Assembly (NCBI GenBank): GCA_964251675.1
Contig: CAXUKS010000010.1
Span: forward strand, 52,648 to 116,647
DNA: 64,000 nucleotides
DNA from: JANXMY01 sp964251675
Lineage (GTDB): Bacteria; Armatimonadota; Armatimonadia; Armatimonadales; Capsulimonadaceae
Reading direction: 5' to 3'
In this document: in pieces, positions 49,057 through 56,779 of the stretch
Layout: each line of letters starts with the position of its first letter
Position numbering within the stretch: position 1 is the first letter of the stretch
Position numbers and translations under genes: made by a program
The notes under the pieces: model-generated
Told to the model about the DNA's origin: nothing
Seen by the model: only the letters and a program-made list of their open reading frames with translations
Database searches by the model: none

Positions 49057-49085
49057 AGTATACAATACGCATAGCCGACTGTCAA
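49057..49085 (-). promoter_or_regulatory. Consensus promoter of secDF
   Basis: TTGACA (49080-49085) and TATACT (49057-49062) are 17 bases apart on the minus strand. The TGA stop of the upstream glycosyltransferase gene lies inside the -35 box. The leader to secDF is about 105 bases. Confidence 0.82.
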
Positions 49086-50329
49086 GGTTTCCGCGCCCGG
49101 CGCAGGGCGTCCTCCACCAGGTCGGCGCTGCGCTGGACGCCCATCTCGGCCCGCATCTCGCGGCCCAGAGCGTCCACGTTTGCGGCAATCTCCGGCGACG
49201 CCAGCAGGCGTTTCAGCCGCGTCCGCAGGCTGTGCGGCGTGAAGCCAGCGGGCATCAGGCGCAGGCCCCAGCCTTCGCGCTGCCCGTGCGCGGCGTTTTC
49301 GAACTGGTCAAACCCACGCGGCACAATCAGCGCCGGGACCCCATAATAGCACGCCGCCTGCGTCGTTCCCACGCCGCCCTGATGCACCACGGCATCCACT
49401 TTTGGGAACACATCGGCATAGGGCGCATAGCGCACGGCCTGCACCCGCGAACGCAAAGACTCGGGAATCGAAAAATCGGCGGGAGCGCCCAGAAGCACCG
49501 CGTTCCAGTCCGTCGGCGCAATCGCCGCAAGTGCCGTCTGCCAGAACTCGCCGGGGTGGTTGACCACCGACGAGCCGAGCGTGAACAAAATCGTCCGGCC
49601 CACGCCGACCGTCACCGGCGGCGGGGCGGGCAAAGGCGTCGGCCCATCCCAGCGGGCGTAGCCGCCCACCTGAAACCAGCGCGGCCAGTCGTCGGGCCGG
49701 GGGAAAAACGCGGGTGACCACAGCCCCAGCGTCAGGAGGCGCGAATAAGCCCCGCCGGAAATGACATTGGGCCGGGGCGCAACCCCCACCGCCCGGTACT
49801 CGGCGGCGGCCAGCGCGTCCATCCCCGCAAAAAGCGTGTAGCCAATCTGCCAGCCCAGCCGCGTCAGCCATGCCGGGCAGCCCTTCCAGGCGACGCCCGG
49901 CGGCGGGTACGCCCCCGTTTCGTGAATGAGGGTCGCCGCACTGGCGCTTACCCAGGGCACGCCTGCCAGCTCCGCCACAGCGGGCGCGGCAAGCTGAATG
50001 GTGTGCGACAGAAACAGATCGCATTCCCGCGCCAGCGGCGTGAGCGACCGGGTGGCGGGGCCAATCGCCGGGATGAGCACTTCTTTGAAGATAATCTGGA
50101 TCGGGTCAGTCGTGTGCGCGGCCAGCATTCGCTTCAAGAGGTCCGAGTCCCAGTCCGGGTCTTCCCCGGCGACGGTCGCCTCGAAGCCCAGTGCCCGCGC
50201 CTTTTCGGCAAACGAGGGGCTGAGGGCGCAGTGGATGTCATGCCCGCGTCCTTGCAGCTCCAGCGCCAGCGCCATGAAAGGGTTGAAGTCGCCCGACGAG
50301 CCGAGTGTGTGTACGAGGATTCTAGCCAT
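49082..50329 (-). CDS. Family 1 glycosyltransferase (UGT/MGT-like)
   Basis: The protein has 415 residues and a GT-B fold like macrolide and sterol glucosyltransferases. It starts ILVHTLGSSGDFNPFMALALELQGRGHD and its donor site is VDAVVHQGGVGTTQAACYYGVPALIVPRGFDQFENA, the plant-secondary-product-like box. It would glycosylate a small hydrophobic acceptor or lipid. The ATG at 50329 has no ribosome site, but a TACACT box ends nine bases upstream. It is divergent from the acyl-CoA dehydrogenase-like gene across a palindromic element. Confidence 0.9.
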   Translation of the reverse strand: MARILVHTLGSSGDFNPFMALALELQGRGHDIHCALSPSFAEKARALGFEATVAGEDPDWDSDLLKRMLAAHTTDPIQIIFKEVLIPAIGPATRSLTPLARECDLFLSHTIQLAAPAVAELAGVPWVSASAATLIHETGAYPPPGVAWKGCPAWLTRLGWQIGYTLFAGMDALAAAEYRAVGVAPRPNVISGGAYSRLLTLGLWSPAFFPRPDDWPRWFQVGGYARWDGPTPLPAPPPVTVGVGRTILFTLGSSVVNHPGEFWQTALAAIAPTDWNAVLLGAPADFSIPESLRSRVQAVRYAPYADVFPKVDAVVHQGGVGTTQAACYYGVPALIVPRGFDQFENAAHGQREGWGLRLMPAGFTPHSLRTRLKRLLASPEIAANVDALGREMRAEMGVQRSADLVEDALRRARKP

Positions 50330-50337
50330 AAGGGGAG

Positions 50338-50343
50338 AGTGTA
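50338..50343 (-). promoter_or_regulatory. -10 box (GGGTACACT) just before the GT1 start
   Basis: On the minus strand GGGTACACT ends nine bases before the ATG. There is no Shine-Dalgarno in between. It is the mirror image of the box at 50406. Confidence 0.45.
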
Positions 50344-50408
50344 CCCGAAAGACCCCTCCCGCTCGTACCTCGCTCCCTCCCCTGTTAGGGGAGGGGTCTT
50401 TCGGGTAC
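50341..50408. repeat. Palindrome with divergent -10 boxes (shortened CCCCTCCCGCTCG element)
   Basis: GTACCCGAAAGACCCCTCCC and its complement form perfect 20-base outer arms. Inside is the left part of the 44045 element without its centre and right arm. Both ends carry GGGTAC, part of a -10 box on each strand. Confidence 0.8.
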
Positions 50409-50411
50409 AAT
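50406..50411 (+). promoter_or_regulatory. -10 box (GGGTACAAT) just before the acyl-CoA dehydrogenase-like gene
   Basis: TACAAT ends ten bases before the ATG at 50421, and no ribosome site is present. This places the transcription start at or next to the ATG. Confidence 0.45.
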
Positions 50412-50420
50412 GCCCCTACC

Positions 50421-51521
50421 ATGAACAACGACATTTTACAAACCGCCACGCGGCTCGCCGACGACGTGTTCCGGCCCAATGCCGAGGCTGCCGACCAGGG
50501 CGATATTCACGGGCAGGTGGAAGCCAATGTACGCCTCCTGGCAGACGCCGGGTACTTTGGGCTGGGCATTTCGCCCGAGTTCGGCGGCTTCGGGGCTGAC
50601 GACGCCACGCGGCGCGAGTATGCCGAGCTGCTGGCGTCGGCCTGCGGCGTCACGGCGTTTGTGCAGCAGCAGCTTCATGCGGGCGGCGGCTTTGTCGGCG
50701 GGGCGCGGAGTGAGGACTTGAAGCGGCAAAAGCTGCCGCGCTTTGCGTCGGGGCAGGAGCTGTGCGGGGTGGCGTTCTCCCACCTGCGCCGCCCCGGCCC
50801 GCCGATGGTGACGGCGACGGCCACCGAGGGCGGCTGGCTCGTTTCGGGCACGGCTCCCTGGGTCACGGGCTGGGGGCTTCTGGACTCATTTATTCTCGGC
50901 GCAGTGCGGCTGCCCGAAAACGACCATGCGTATTTTTATGTGCCCAAACACGCGGGGCGCGGCACACTGACGCCGGGGGAACGCATTCCGCTGGCGGTGA
51001 TGAACGCTTCGGACACTGTCGAAATCACGATGGACGACTTGTTTGTCCCTGACGAATACCTGCTGTCTACGCGGTCTGCGGAGTCCCTGCGCCGCTCGGA
51101 CTTCTGCGGCATCTCCGGCCCTGTCTACCTGCCGCTCGGCGGGGCGCGGGGCAGTGTTCACTACCTGCGCGGGCTGGCTGAGAAGCGCGGCAAAGCCGAG
51201 TTCGCCCACGCCGCCGACGAGCTGGCCCGCGAGATTGATCAGGTGCGCCGCGAAGCCCTCGCCTGGGGCGGGGCCTGCGCGGACCTGCCGGACTACAAAG
51301 AACACGCTCTCCATGCCCGCGCCGCTGCGATTGTGCTGGCCGTCCGCGCCGCCCACGCCGCTGTGACCGCCACCGGCGGGGCCGCCCATCTGCTGTCTCA
51401 GCCGCCGCAGCGATTGCTTCGGGAAGCCATTTTTTATACGACGGTTGCCCAGACGGCGGATGTCCAAATCGGCACGCTGGATATGCTTCTGTCCCCGGAA
51501 TGCTGGCACGCTGACCACTAA
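50421..51521 (+). CDS. Acyl-CoA dehydrogenase-family flavoprotein
   Basis: The 366-residue protein follows the acyl-CoA dehydrogenase plan: helical N-domain (VRLLADAGYFGLGISPEFGGFG), then a beta domain with GVAFSHLRRPGPPMVTATATEGGWLVSGTAPWVTG, then helices. The C-terminal helices are short and I cannot find the usual catalytic Glu or the E-G-T/S-E loop near the end. It may therefore be a DszC- or hydroxylase-like flavin enzyme rather than a true dehydrogenase. No electron-transfer flavoprotein genes are near. It may be leaderless; the GH92 gene follows 12 bases later. Confidence 0.82.
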   Translation: MNNDILQTATRLADDVFRPNAEAADQGDIHGQVEANVRLLADAGYFGLGISPEFGGFGADDATRREYAELLASACGVTAFVQQQLHAGGGFVGGARSEDLKRQKLPRFASGQELCGVAFSHLRRPGPPMVTATATEGGWLVSGTAPWVTGWGLLDSFILGAVRLPENDHAYFYVPKHAGRGTLTPGERIPLAVMNASDTVEITMDDLFVPDEYLLSTRSAESLRRSDFCGISGPVYLPLGGARGSVHYLRGLAEKRGKAEFAHAADELAREIDQVRREALAWGGACADLPDYKEHALHARAAAIVLAVRAAHAAVTATGGAAHLLSQPPQRLLREAIFYTTVAQTADVQIGTLDMLLSPECWHADH

Positions 51522-51533
51522 TCGAGACAAACC

Positions 51534-54242
51534 ATGAAAACACTTCGCCCACTTTTGCTTGCTGCCCCGCTATTGATGCTTCTCGCTGGTCACTCGCACG
51601 CCCAAACTGGGCCAACACCGCAGAAGCAGAGCCTGGCTGCTCTCGTCAACCCGCTGGTCGGGACCGACCGCAACGGCAACACCTTTCCCCATGCTGTCGC
51701 GCCGTTCGGCATGATGCAGCTTGGTCCCAACTGGGGCAACCTCGGCTACTTTTACACCGACACGAAGATGCACGGTTTTGTGGTCAATATGATGAGCGGC
51801 GCGGGTATTGGCGGCGAGGGACAGGTCCTAATGACGGCGACCACCGGCCCCGTCAAAGTGGAGCGTGCGGATACCGACTTCGCGTTTGACCATCAGCATG
51901 AAAGCGCCTCAGCGGGATACTATCAGGTCCAGATGCAGCCCTGGGGCATCAACGCCGAAATGACGACCACCACCCGCTGTGGAATGCTCAAATATGTCTT
52001 CCCGGCAGGCAAACAGGCAAACATCCTGCTGCCGATCAGCTATGCCAACAGCCCCACGTTCTTCAGCCACGTCCATTATGTGGACAGCCAGACCGTCACC
52101 GGCGACGTTTCCAGCCAGGCCTTCAGTGGCAGCACGAACGGCATCCCGGTCTACTTCGTGATGAAGTTCAGCACGCCCCTTATCAGTCATGGGACCTGGA
52201 CGAACGGCCAGATCACAGCAGGCAGCGGTGATGCCGCGCAGACCGACCGCAAAACTGTGATTGGTTTCTACGGCAGCTATCCTGCCGCCGCCAAGCCGCG
52301 CACCGTCGAGGTGCGTATCGGGATGTCTTATGTGGACCTCAAAGGCGCAATGGCGAACCTGAACGCAGAAATGCCCAGCGGGGACTTCGCCCGCTACCGC
52401 AATTTAGCCGCGCAGGCCTGGAACAAAGAACTGAGCTTGATTGAGGTTCAGGGCGGAACCACGAACCACCGGCGCATCTTCTACACGGCCCTGTACCATG
52501 CGCTGATCGCGCCGACGATCTTTGATGACGTCGATGGCCGCTACACCGGCTTTGACAGCAAAATCCACACGGTTTCGGCAGGCCATAAACACTACTACGC
52601 CACGTTCTCAGGCTGGGACATCTACCGGAGCGAGATACCGCTGCTGGGTATTTTTGAGCCGGAGCGCAGCGGGGACATGGCGCAGTCCCTCACCGAGATG
52701 GCCCAGCAGCTTGGCTATATCGACCGCTGGCCGCAGCTCAATCAGCCTGGTGTGGTGATGAACGGCGATCCCCTCACGATCTGCCTGGCCCACCTGTGGA
52801 ATGCGGGCATCCGCAGCTTCGACATGGACACCGCCTACAAATATATGTGGAAGCAGTCCCAAATCGGCGACCCGCACTCGCATATCGGCGTTTACCAGGG
52901 CTTTGAAGAGGAAAAAGGCGGCGTGACTCTCAACACCGACGTTTCCCCCTCGTCGGCCTTAGAGTACGATCTGTCGTTTGCAGCACTGGGCCATCTTGCC
53001 CTGGAGCTGAACAAGCCCGAAGACGCCAATTATTTGTTTGGCCGCGCTTTTCAGTACCGCGAGATGTATAACCCGGCGACCGGCTACCTACAGGCAAGAG
53101 ACATGAAGGGACAATGGGACCCCAAGTTTGGCGGCTACACCGAGGGCAATAAAGACATCTATTTGTGGTTCGTACCGCACGACGTCGAAGGCTTGATCAA
53201 TCTCATCGGGGGAACCCAGACCTTTGACCGGCGCCTGGACAACTTCTTTGACAAAAAGCTCTACGACCCGACCAACGAGCCGGACTTGCAGGCCCCCTTC
53301 CTCTACGACTATATCAATCGCCCCTGGAAGACGCAGCATATCGTCGCGCAGACAGCAGATCAGGTCTTTACCGACACGCCGGGGGGCCTCGCCGGGGGCG
53401 GCAATGACGACCTGGGAACGATGTCCGCCTGGTATGTCCTGACGCAGCTAGGGTTCTACCCCGTAGACCCTGGCATTCCCTACTTCGAGGTCTGCACGCC
53501 GCGTTTTGTCCGCGCCGTGATTCACCTGTCCGCGCCGCACACGGGAACGCAGTTTGTCATCAGTGCGCCCGCCGCCGCGCCTGCCAATGAGTATATTCAG
53601 TCCGCGAATTTGAACGGTGCCTCTCTCGACAAGACCTGGTTTGCCGAGTCGCAAATCCTGTCCGGCGGGACATGGAATGTCCGCGTCGGGCCGCAGCCAA
53701 ACAAGAGCTGGGCGATCTCGCCCTATGACCGGCCTTACTCGCTTTCCAGCGGCTTCACGCACTCCCCGCCAAACCCGGACCGTCACCCGCTCATCCCAAC
53801 AGGCAAAGAAAGCGCGGTCGAGTGGCGCTATACGACCGATGCCCCGCCTGCGGATTGGAACACGCCCGGCTTCGACGACTCCCGCTGGAAACGCGGCCCG
53901 GCTGGCTTCGGCACGGACGATGAGGGCGTGACGCCGCGCACGGCTTGGAACACGGACAATCTCTGGATGCGCCGAACGATAACGCTGCCAGCGTCGTATC
54001 CGACCGTGGAACTCACAGCCTATCACGACCAGGATTTAGATGTCTACTTCAACGGAGTCCTCGCCGCTCATGTCCCCGGATGGACGCACTCCTATGACGC
54101 AATCCCGGTGGACGCGAAGATGACCGCCCTGCTGCATCCCGGCACAAACGTCATTGCCGCCCATGTCCGCCATCAGGGCGACGGTCGCCACTTCGCAGAC
54201 GTTGGCCTGTATGGATTGGAATGGCCCGACAGCGAAAAATAG
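51534..54242 (+). CDS. Secreted alpha-mannosidase, glycoside hydrolase family 92
   Basis: The 902-residue exported enzyme (signal peptide ending near residue 23) is a GH92 exo-alpha-mannosidase. Signature segments are VNPLVGTDRNGNTFPHAVAPFGM, the central barrel with FSGWDIYRSEIPLLG, and AGGGNDDLGTMSAW, where Asp625 and Asp626 lie in the catalytic region. The family depends on calcium and trims mannose from glycoproteins or mannan. The last 145 residues add a jelly-roll domain of the GH2 sugar-binding type (WNTPGFDDSRWKRGPAGFG ... DLDVYFNGVLAAHVPGW), not usual for GH92. With GH76 it could complete mannan breakdown. Confidence 0.94.
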   Translation: MKTLRPLLLAAPLLMLLAGHSHAQTGPTPQKQSLAALVNPLVGTDRNGNTFPHAVAPFGMMQLGPNWGNLGYFYTDTKMHGFVVNMMSGAGIGGEGQVLMTATTGPVKVERADTDFAFDHQHESASAGYYQVQMQPWGINAEMTTTTRCGMLKYVFPAGKQANILLPISYANSPTFFSHVHYVDSQTVTGDVSSQAFSGSTNGIPVYFVMKFSTPLISHGTWTNGQITAGSGDAAQTDRKTVIGFYGSYPAAAKPRTVEVRIGMSYVDLKGAMANLNAEMPSGDFARYRNLAAQAWNKELSLIEVQGGTTNHRRIFYTALYHALIAPTIFDDVDGRYTGFDSKIHTVSAGHKHYYATFSGWDIYRSEIPLLGIFEPERSGDMAQSLTEMAQQLGYIDRWPQLNQPGVVMNGDPLTICLAHLWNAGIRSFDMDTAYKYMWKQSQIGDPHSHIGVYQGFEEEKGGVTLNTDVSPSSALEYDLSFAALGHLALELNKPEDANYLFGRAFQYREMYNPATGYLQARDMKGQWDPKFGGYTEGNKDIYLWFVPHDVEGLINLIGGTQTFDRRLDNFFDKKLYDPTNEPDLQAPFLYDYINRPWKTQHIVAQTADQVFTDTPGGLAGGGNDDLGTMSAWYVLTQLGFYPVDPGIPYFEVCTPRFVRAVIHLSAPHTGTQFVISAPAAAPANEYIQSANLNGASLDKTWFAESQILSGGTWNVRVGPQPNKSWAISPYDRPYSLSSGFTHSPPNPDRHPLIPTGKESAVEWRYTTDAPPADWNTPGFDDSRWKRGPAGFGTDDEGVTPRTAWNTDNLWMRRTITLPASYPTVELTAYHDQDLDVYFNGVLAAHVPGWTHSYDAIPVDAKMTALLHPGTNVIAAHVRHQGDGRHFADVGLYGLEWPDSEK

Positions 54243-54280
54243 ATCAGGAACTGTGCAAAAAGCCTGTGCCCAGACCAGAT

Positions 54281-54320
54281 CGCCCCCCCCCGCCCCCAAT
54301 TCTGGGGGAGCCAGATTAAG
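54281..54320. repeat. Half copy of the CCCCCAATTCTGGGGG element
   Basis: The stretch CGCCCCCAATTCTGGGGGAGCCAGAT matches the left arm at 56246-56280, without a right arm. It is the main content of the 196-base gap after the GH92 gene. Confidence 0.75.
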
Positions 54321-54438
54321 AAGAGAGCCAGAGCAGGCAAGGACGATCAGGCCGCCGGGCATGATGCTTAGCTTTGTCCCTGTTGGGAAATAAGAGTGCG
54401 AGTACATCATGCCCACTGTTTAGAACCGAGGAAAGACC

Positions 54439-55254
54439 ATGAACAGCACGACCACGACTCCGACTTCGGCCAAGCCTTTTGCCGTCGTCACCGGCGCGTC
54501 CAGCGGCATCGGCCTGGAGCTTGCCAAAGAGTTTGCCCGCAACGGCTTTGACCTGCTGCTCGCCGCCGAGCCTGCTGGCCTGCCCGCCGCGACCACAGAA
54601 ATCGAGTCGCTCGGCGCGACTGTTCAGGCCGTCGGCGGCGACCTGACCCTGGCCGCCCACGTAGACGCTCTTTATGCCGCAATTCAGGCGACCGGGCGTC
54701 CCGTAGACGCTATCGCCATCAATGCGGGCGTCGGCGTCGGCGGCTCCTTCCGCGAGACGGATTTGGACGAAGAGCTGAACATGATTAGCCTCAATGTTAC
54801 GTCTACGGTGCATCTCGCCAAGCACATCGTCCGGGACATGGCTGCACGCGGCTCCGGGCGCATCTTGTTTACTGCCAGCGTCGCCAGCCTGATGCCCGCG
54901 CCGTTCGAGGCTGTCTACGGGGCATCCAAAGCGTTCATCTTCTCCTTCTCCGAAGCCCTGCGGAACGAGCTGAAAGACACCGGCGTGACCGTGACGGCCC
55001 TGCTGCCCGGCCCCACAGAAACAGACTTTTTCCACCGGGCCGACATGGACGACACGATGGTGGGCGAAAGCAAAAAAGATGATCCCGCCGATGTAGCGCG
55101 GGACGGCTTCAATGCCCTGATGGCGGGCAAAGACAAAGTGATTGCGGGCAGCCTGAAGACCAAAGTGCAGGGCCTCGCTTCAGAGTTCATGCCGCCCACG
55201 GTGTCCGCCGAGATGCACCGCAAGATGGCCGAGCCGGGTTCAGGAAAAGAGTAG
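54439..55254 (+). CDS. Short-chain dehydrogenase/reductase
   Basis: The 271-residue protein has the SDR cofactor motif TGASSGIG near residue 18, NAG near 95 (INAGVGVGG), a catalytic Ser in FTASVAS, and Y-x3-K as YGASK near 160. It most resembles the DltE/YqjQ-like SDRs of unknown substrate. GAGGAAAG lies a few bases before the ATG. An aldo/keto reductase gene follows six bases after the stop, so the two oxidoreductases are co-transcribed and may act on the same carbonyl compounds. Confidence 0.92.
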   Translation: MNSTTTTPTSAKPFAVVTGASSGIGLELAKEFARNGFDLLLAAEPAGLPAATTEIESLGATVQAVGGDLTLAAHVDALYAAIQATGRPVDAIAINAGVGVGGSFRETDLDEELNMISLNVTSTVHLAKHIVRDMAARGSGRILFTASVASLMPAPFEAVYGASKAFIFSFSEALRNELKDTGVTVTALLPGPTETDFFHRADMDDTMVGESKKDDPADVARDGFNALMAGKDKVIAGSLKTKVQGLASEFMPPTVSAEMHRKMAEPGSGKE

Positions 55255-55260
55255 AAATCT

Positions 55261-56241
55261 ATGGACTATGTGAAACTCGGCAAAACTGGCCTCAAAGTCT
55301 CGCGCATTTGCCTGGGCTGCATGAGCTACGGCGTCTCTGAGCGGGGCAGCCATGCGTGGTCCCTGAGCGAAGAGGACAGCCGCCCGTTCTTTCAGCGGGC
55401 GCTGGAGATGGGCATCAACTTCTTTGACACGGCCAATGTCTACTCAGACGGCACGAGCGAAGAAATCACGGGCCGTGCCCTCCGGGACTTCGCCAAACGT
55501 GAGGAAGTGGTAATCGCCACCAAAGTGCATGGCCGGATGCACCCGGACGCCAACGGGGCGGGGCTGTCTCGCAAGGCGATTATGGCCGAGATTGATGCCA
55601 GCCTGCGCCGTCTGGGCACGGACTATGTGGACCTGTACCAAATCCACCGCTGGGACCCGGACACGCCGATTGAAGAAACGATGGAGACTTTGCACGATGT
55701 CGTCAAAGCAGGCAAGGCGCGGTATATCGGCGCGTCGTCCATGCAGGCGTGGCAGTTCTGCCAGGCGCTCTATGTGGCTGACCAGCACGGCTGGACCCGC
55801 TTTGTGTCCATGCAGAACCATTACAACCTGCTGTACCGGGAAGAAGAGCGCGAAATGCTGGGCCTGTGCGCGGACCAGGGTATCGGCGTCATCCCGTGGA
55901 GTCCATTGGCTCGGGGTAAGCTGACTCGCCCGTGGGATGCCAGCACGGAGCGGGCAGAGACGGATGAGTTCGGCAAAACGCTGTACAAGTCCACCGAAGA
56001 CTCTGACAAGCAGGTGGTGGAGCGTGTCGCGGCTTTGGCTGAGGCGCGGGGCCTGCCGCGTGCCCAGATCGCGCTGGCGTGGCTGCTGCATCAGTCCGCA
56101 GTGACCGCGCCGATTGTCGGGGCGACCAAAATGCGTCATCTGGAAGACGCCGTGGCGGCCCTGTCCGTATCGCTGTCTCCCGAGGAGATCAGATCCCTGG
56201 AAGAGCCATATGTGCCGCATCCGGTGCTTGGGTTCTCGTAG
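55261..56241 (+). CDS. Aldo/keto reductase (YajO/YghZ-like)
   Basis: The 326-residue barrel enzyme has the tetrad Asp and Tyr in FFDTANVYSDG, Lys in VVIATKVHG and His in VDLYQIHRWDPDTPIEETMETL. The SHAWSLSEEDSRPFFQRALEMG region and IPWSPLARG point to the AKR group close to E. coli YajO and voltage-gated channel beta-like reductases. It reduces aldehydes or deoxy-sugars with NADPH. It follows the SDR gene by six bases and ends just before a palindromic element. Confidence 0.93.
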   Translation: MDYVKLGKTGLKVSRICLGCMSYGVSERGSHAWSLSEEDSRPFFQRALEMGINFFDTANVYSDGTSEEITGRALRDFAKREEVVIATKVHGRMHPDANGAGLSRKAIMAEIDASLRRLGTDYVDLYQIHRWDPDTPIEETMETLHDVVKAGKARYIGASSMQAWQFCQALYVADQHGWTRFVSMQNHYNLLYREEEREMLGLCADQGIGVIPWSPLARGKLTRPWDASTERAETDEFGKTLYKSTEDSDKQVVERVAALAEARGLPRAQIALAWLLHQSAVTAPIVGATKMRHLEDAVAALSVSLSPEEIRSLEEPYVPHPVLGFS

Positions 56242-56245
56242 GATG

Positions 56246-56364
56246 GGCCCCCCTGCCCCAATTCTGGGGGAGCCAGATGAATACAGAGAAGAGGGCGCAG
56301 CAAGCAACGCCCCTACGGTGCTTTCCTAACTTCTGGCTCCCCCAGAATTGGGGGCGGGGGGGCC
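56246..56364. repeat. 119-bp palindromic element (CCCCCAATTCTGGGGG type) with REP centre
   Basis: Arms of about 37 bases run from GGCCCCCC through CCAATTCTGGGGGAGCCAGA. The centre is GGGCGCAGCAAGCAACGCCCCTAC. The DUF4174 promoter box begins ten bases after it. Confidence 0.88.
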
Positions 56365-56373
56365 TCTTTCGGG

Positions 56374-56379
56374 TATAAC
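56374..56379 (+). promoter_or_regulatory. -10 box (GGGTATAAC) six bases before the DUF4174 start
   Basis: TATAAC ends six bases before the ATG with no ribosome site. TCTTTCGGGTAyAA is shared with 50398-50410. Confidence 0.45.
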
Positions 56380-56385
56380 ACGCAC

Positions 56386-56769
56386 ATGACTACTAAATAT
56401 CCACTGCTGGTGCTGATGGCCGCGCTGACCTCGCTGGCCGGAGCGGTGCAGGCGCGGGACCGGCGGCTGCTGGTGTTCGCGCCGTCCCGCAGCGACTCCC
56501 GCTACCAGAAGCAAAACGTGCTGCTGACACAGAGCCGGGCAAAGTTTCAAGAGCGCGATCTGGTCCGCACCGACATCATCGGCACAGAGCGCGGCGCGGC
56601 GAGTCTGCGGGCGCGTTACAACGTCAAAGCAGGCAGTTTTCGCGTACTGCTGATTGGCCGTGACGGAAACGTTGCCTATGGCGGGCCGTCTCCGGTGACA
56701 CTCAAATCAATCACGAGCCGCATCGATGCCATGCCGATGCGGCGCGATGAGATGCGCCGGGGGCGCTGA
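56386..56769 (+). CDS. Secreted DUF4174 domain protein
   Basis: The 127-residue protein has a signal peptide (YPLLVLMAALTSLAGAVQA) followed by a DUF4174 domain: RRLLVFAPSRSDSRYQKQ, a middle part with ERDLVRTDIIG, and FRVLLIGRDGNVAYGGPSP near the end. The domain has a thioredoxin-like or flavodoxin-like strand order, but no cysteine is present, so no redox role is suggested. It seems to be expressed alone from a leaderless-type promoter and converges with the histidine kinase gene. Confidence 0.82.
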   Translation: MTTKYPLLVLMAALTSLAGAVQARDRRLLVFAPSRSDSRYQKQNVLLTQSRAKFQERDLVRTDIIGTERGAASLRARYNVKAGSFRVLLIGRDGNVAYGGPSPVTLKSITSRIDAMPMRRDEMRRGR

Positions 56770-56779
56770 CCCCTGAGCG

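Noticed and set aside
49998..50420. 141-codon N-terminal extension of the acyl-CoA dehydrogenase-like protein
   Set aside because: It overlaps the divergent GT1 gene and the palindrome between them; the ATG at 50421 begins the family's first helix.
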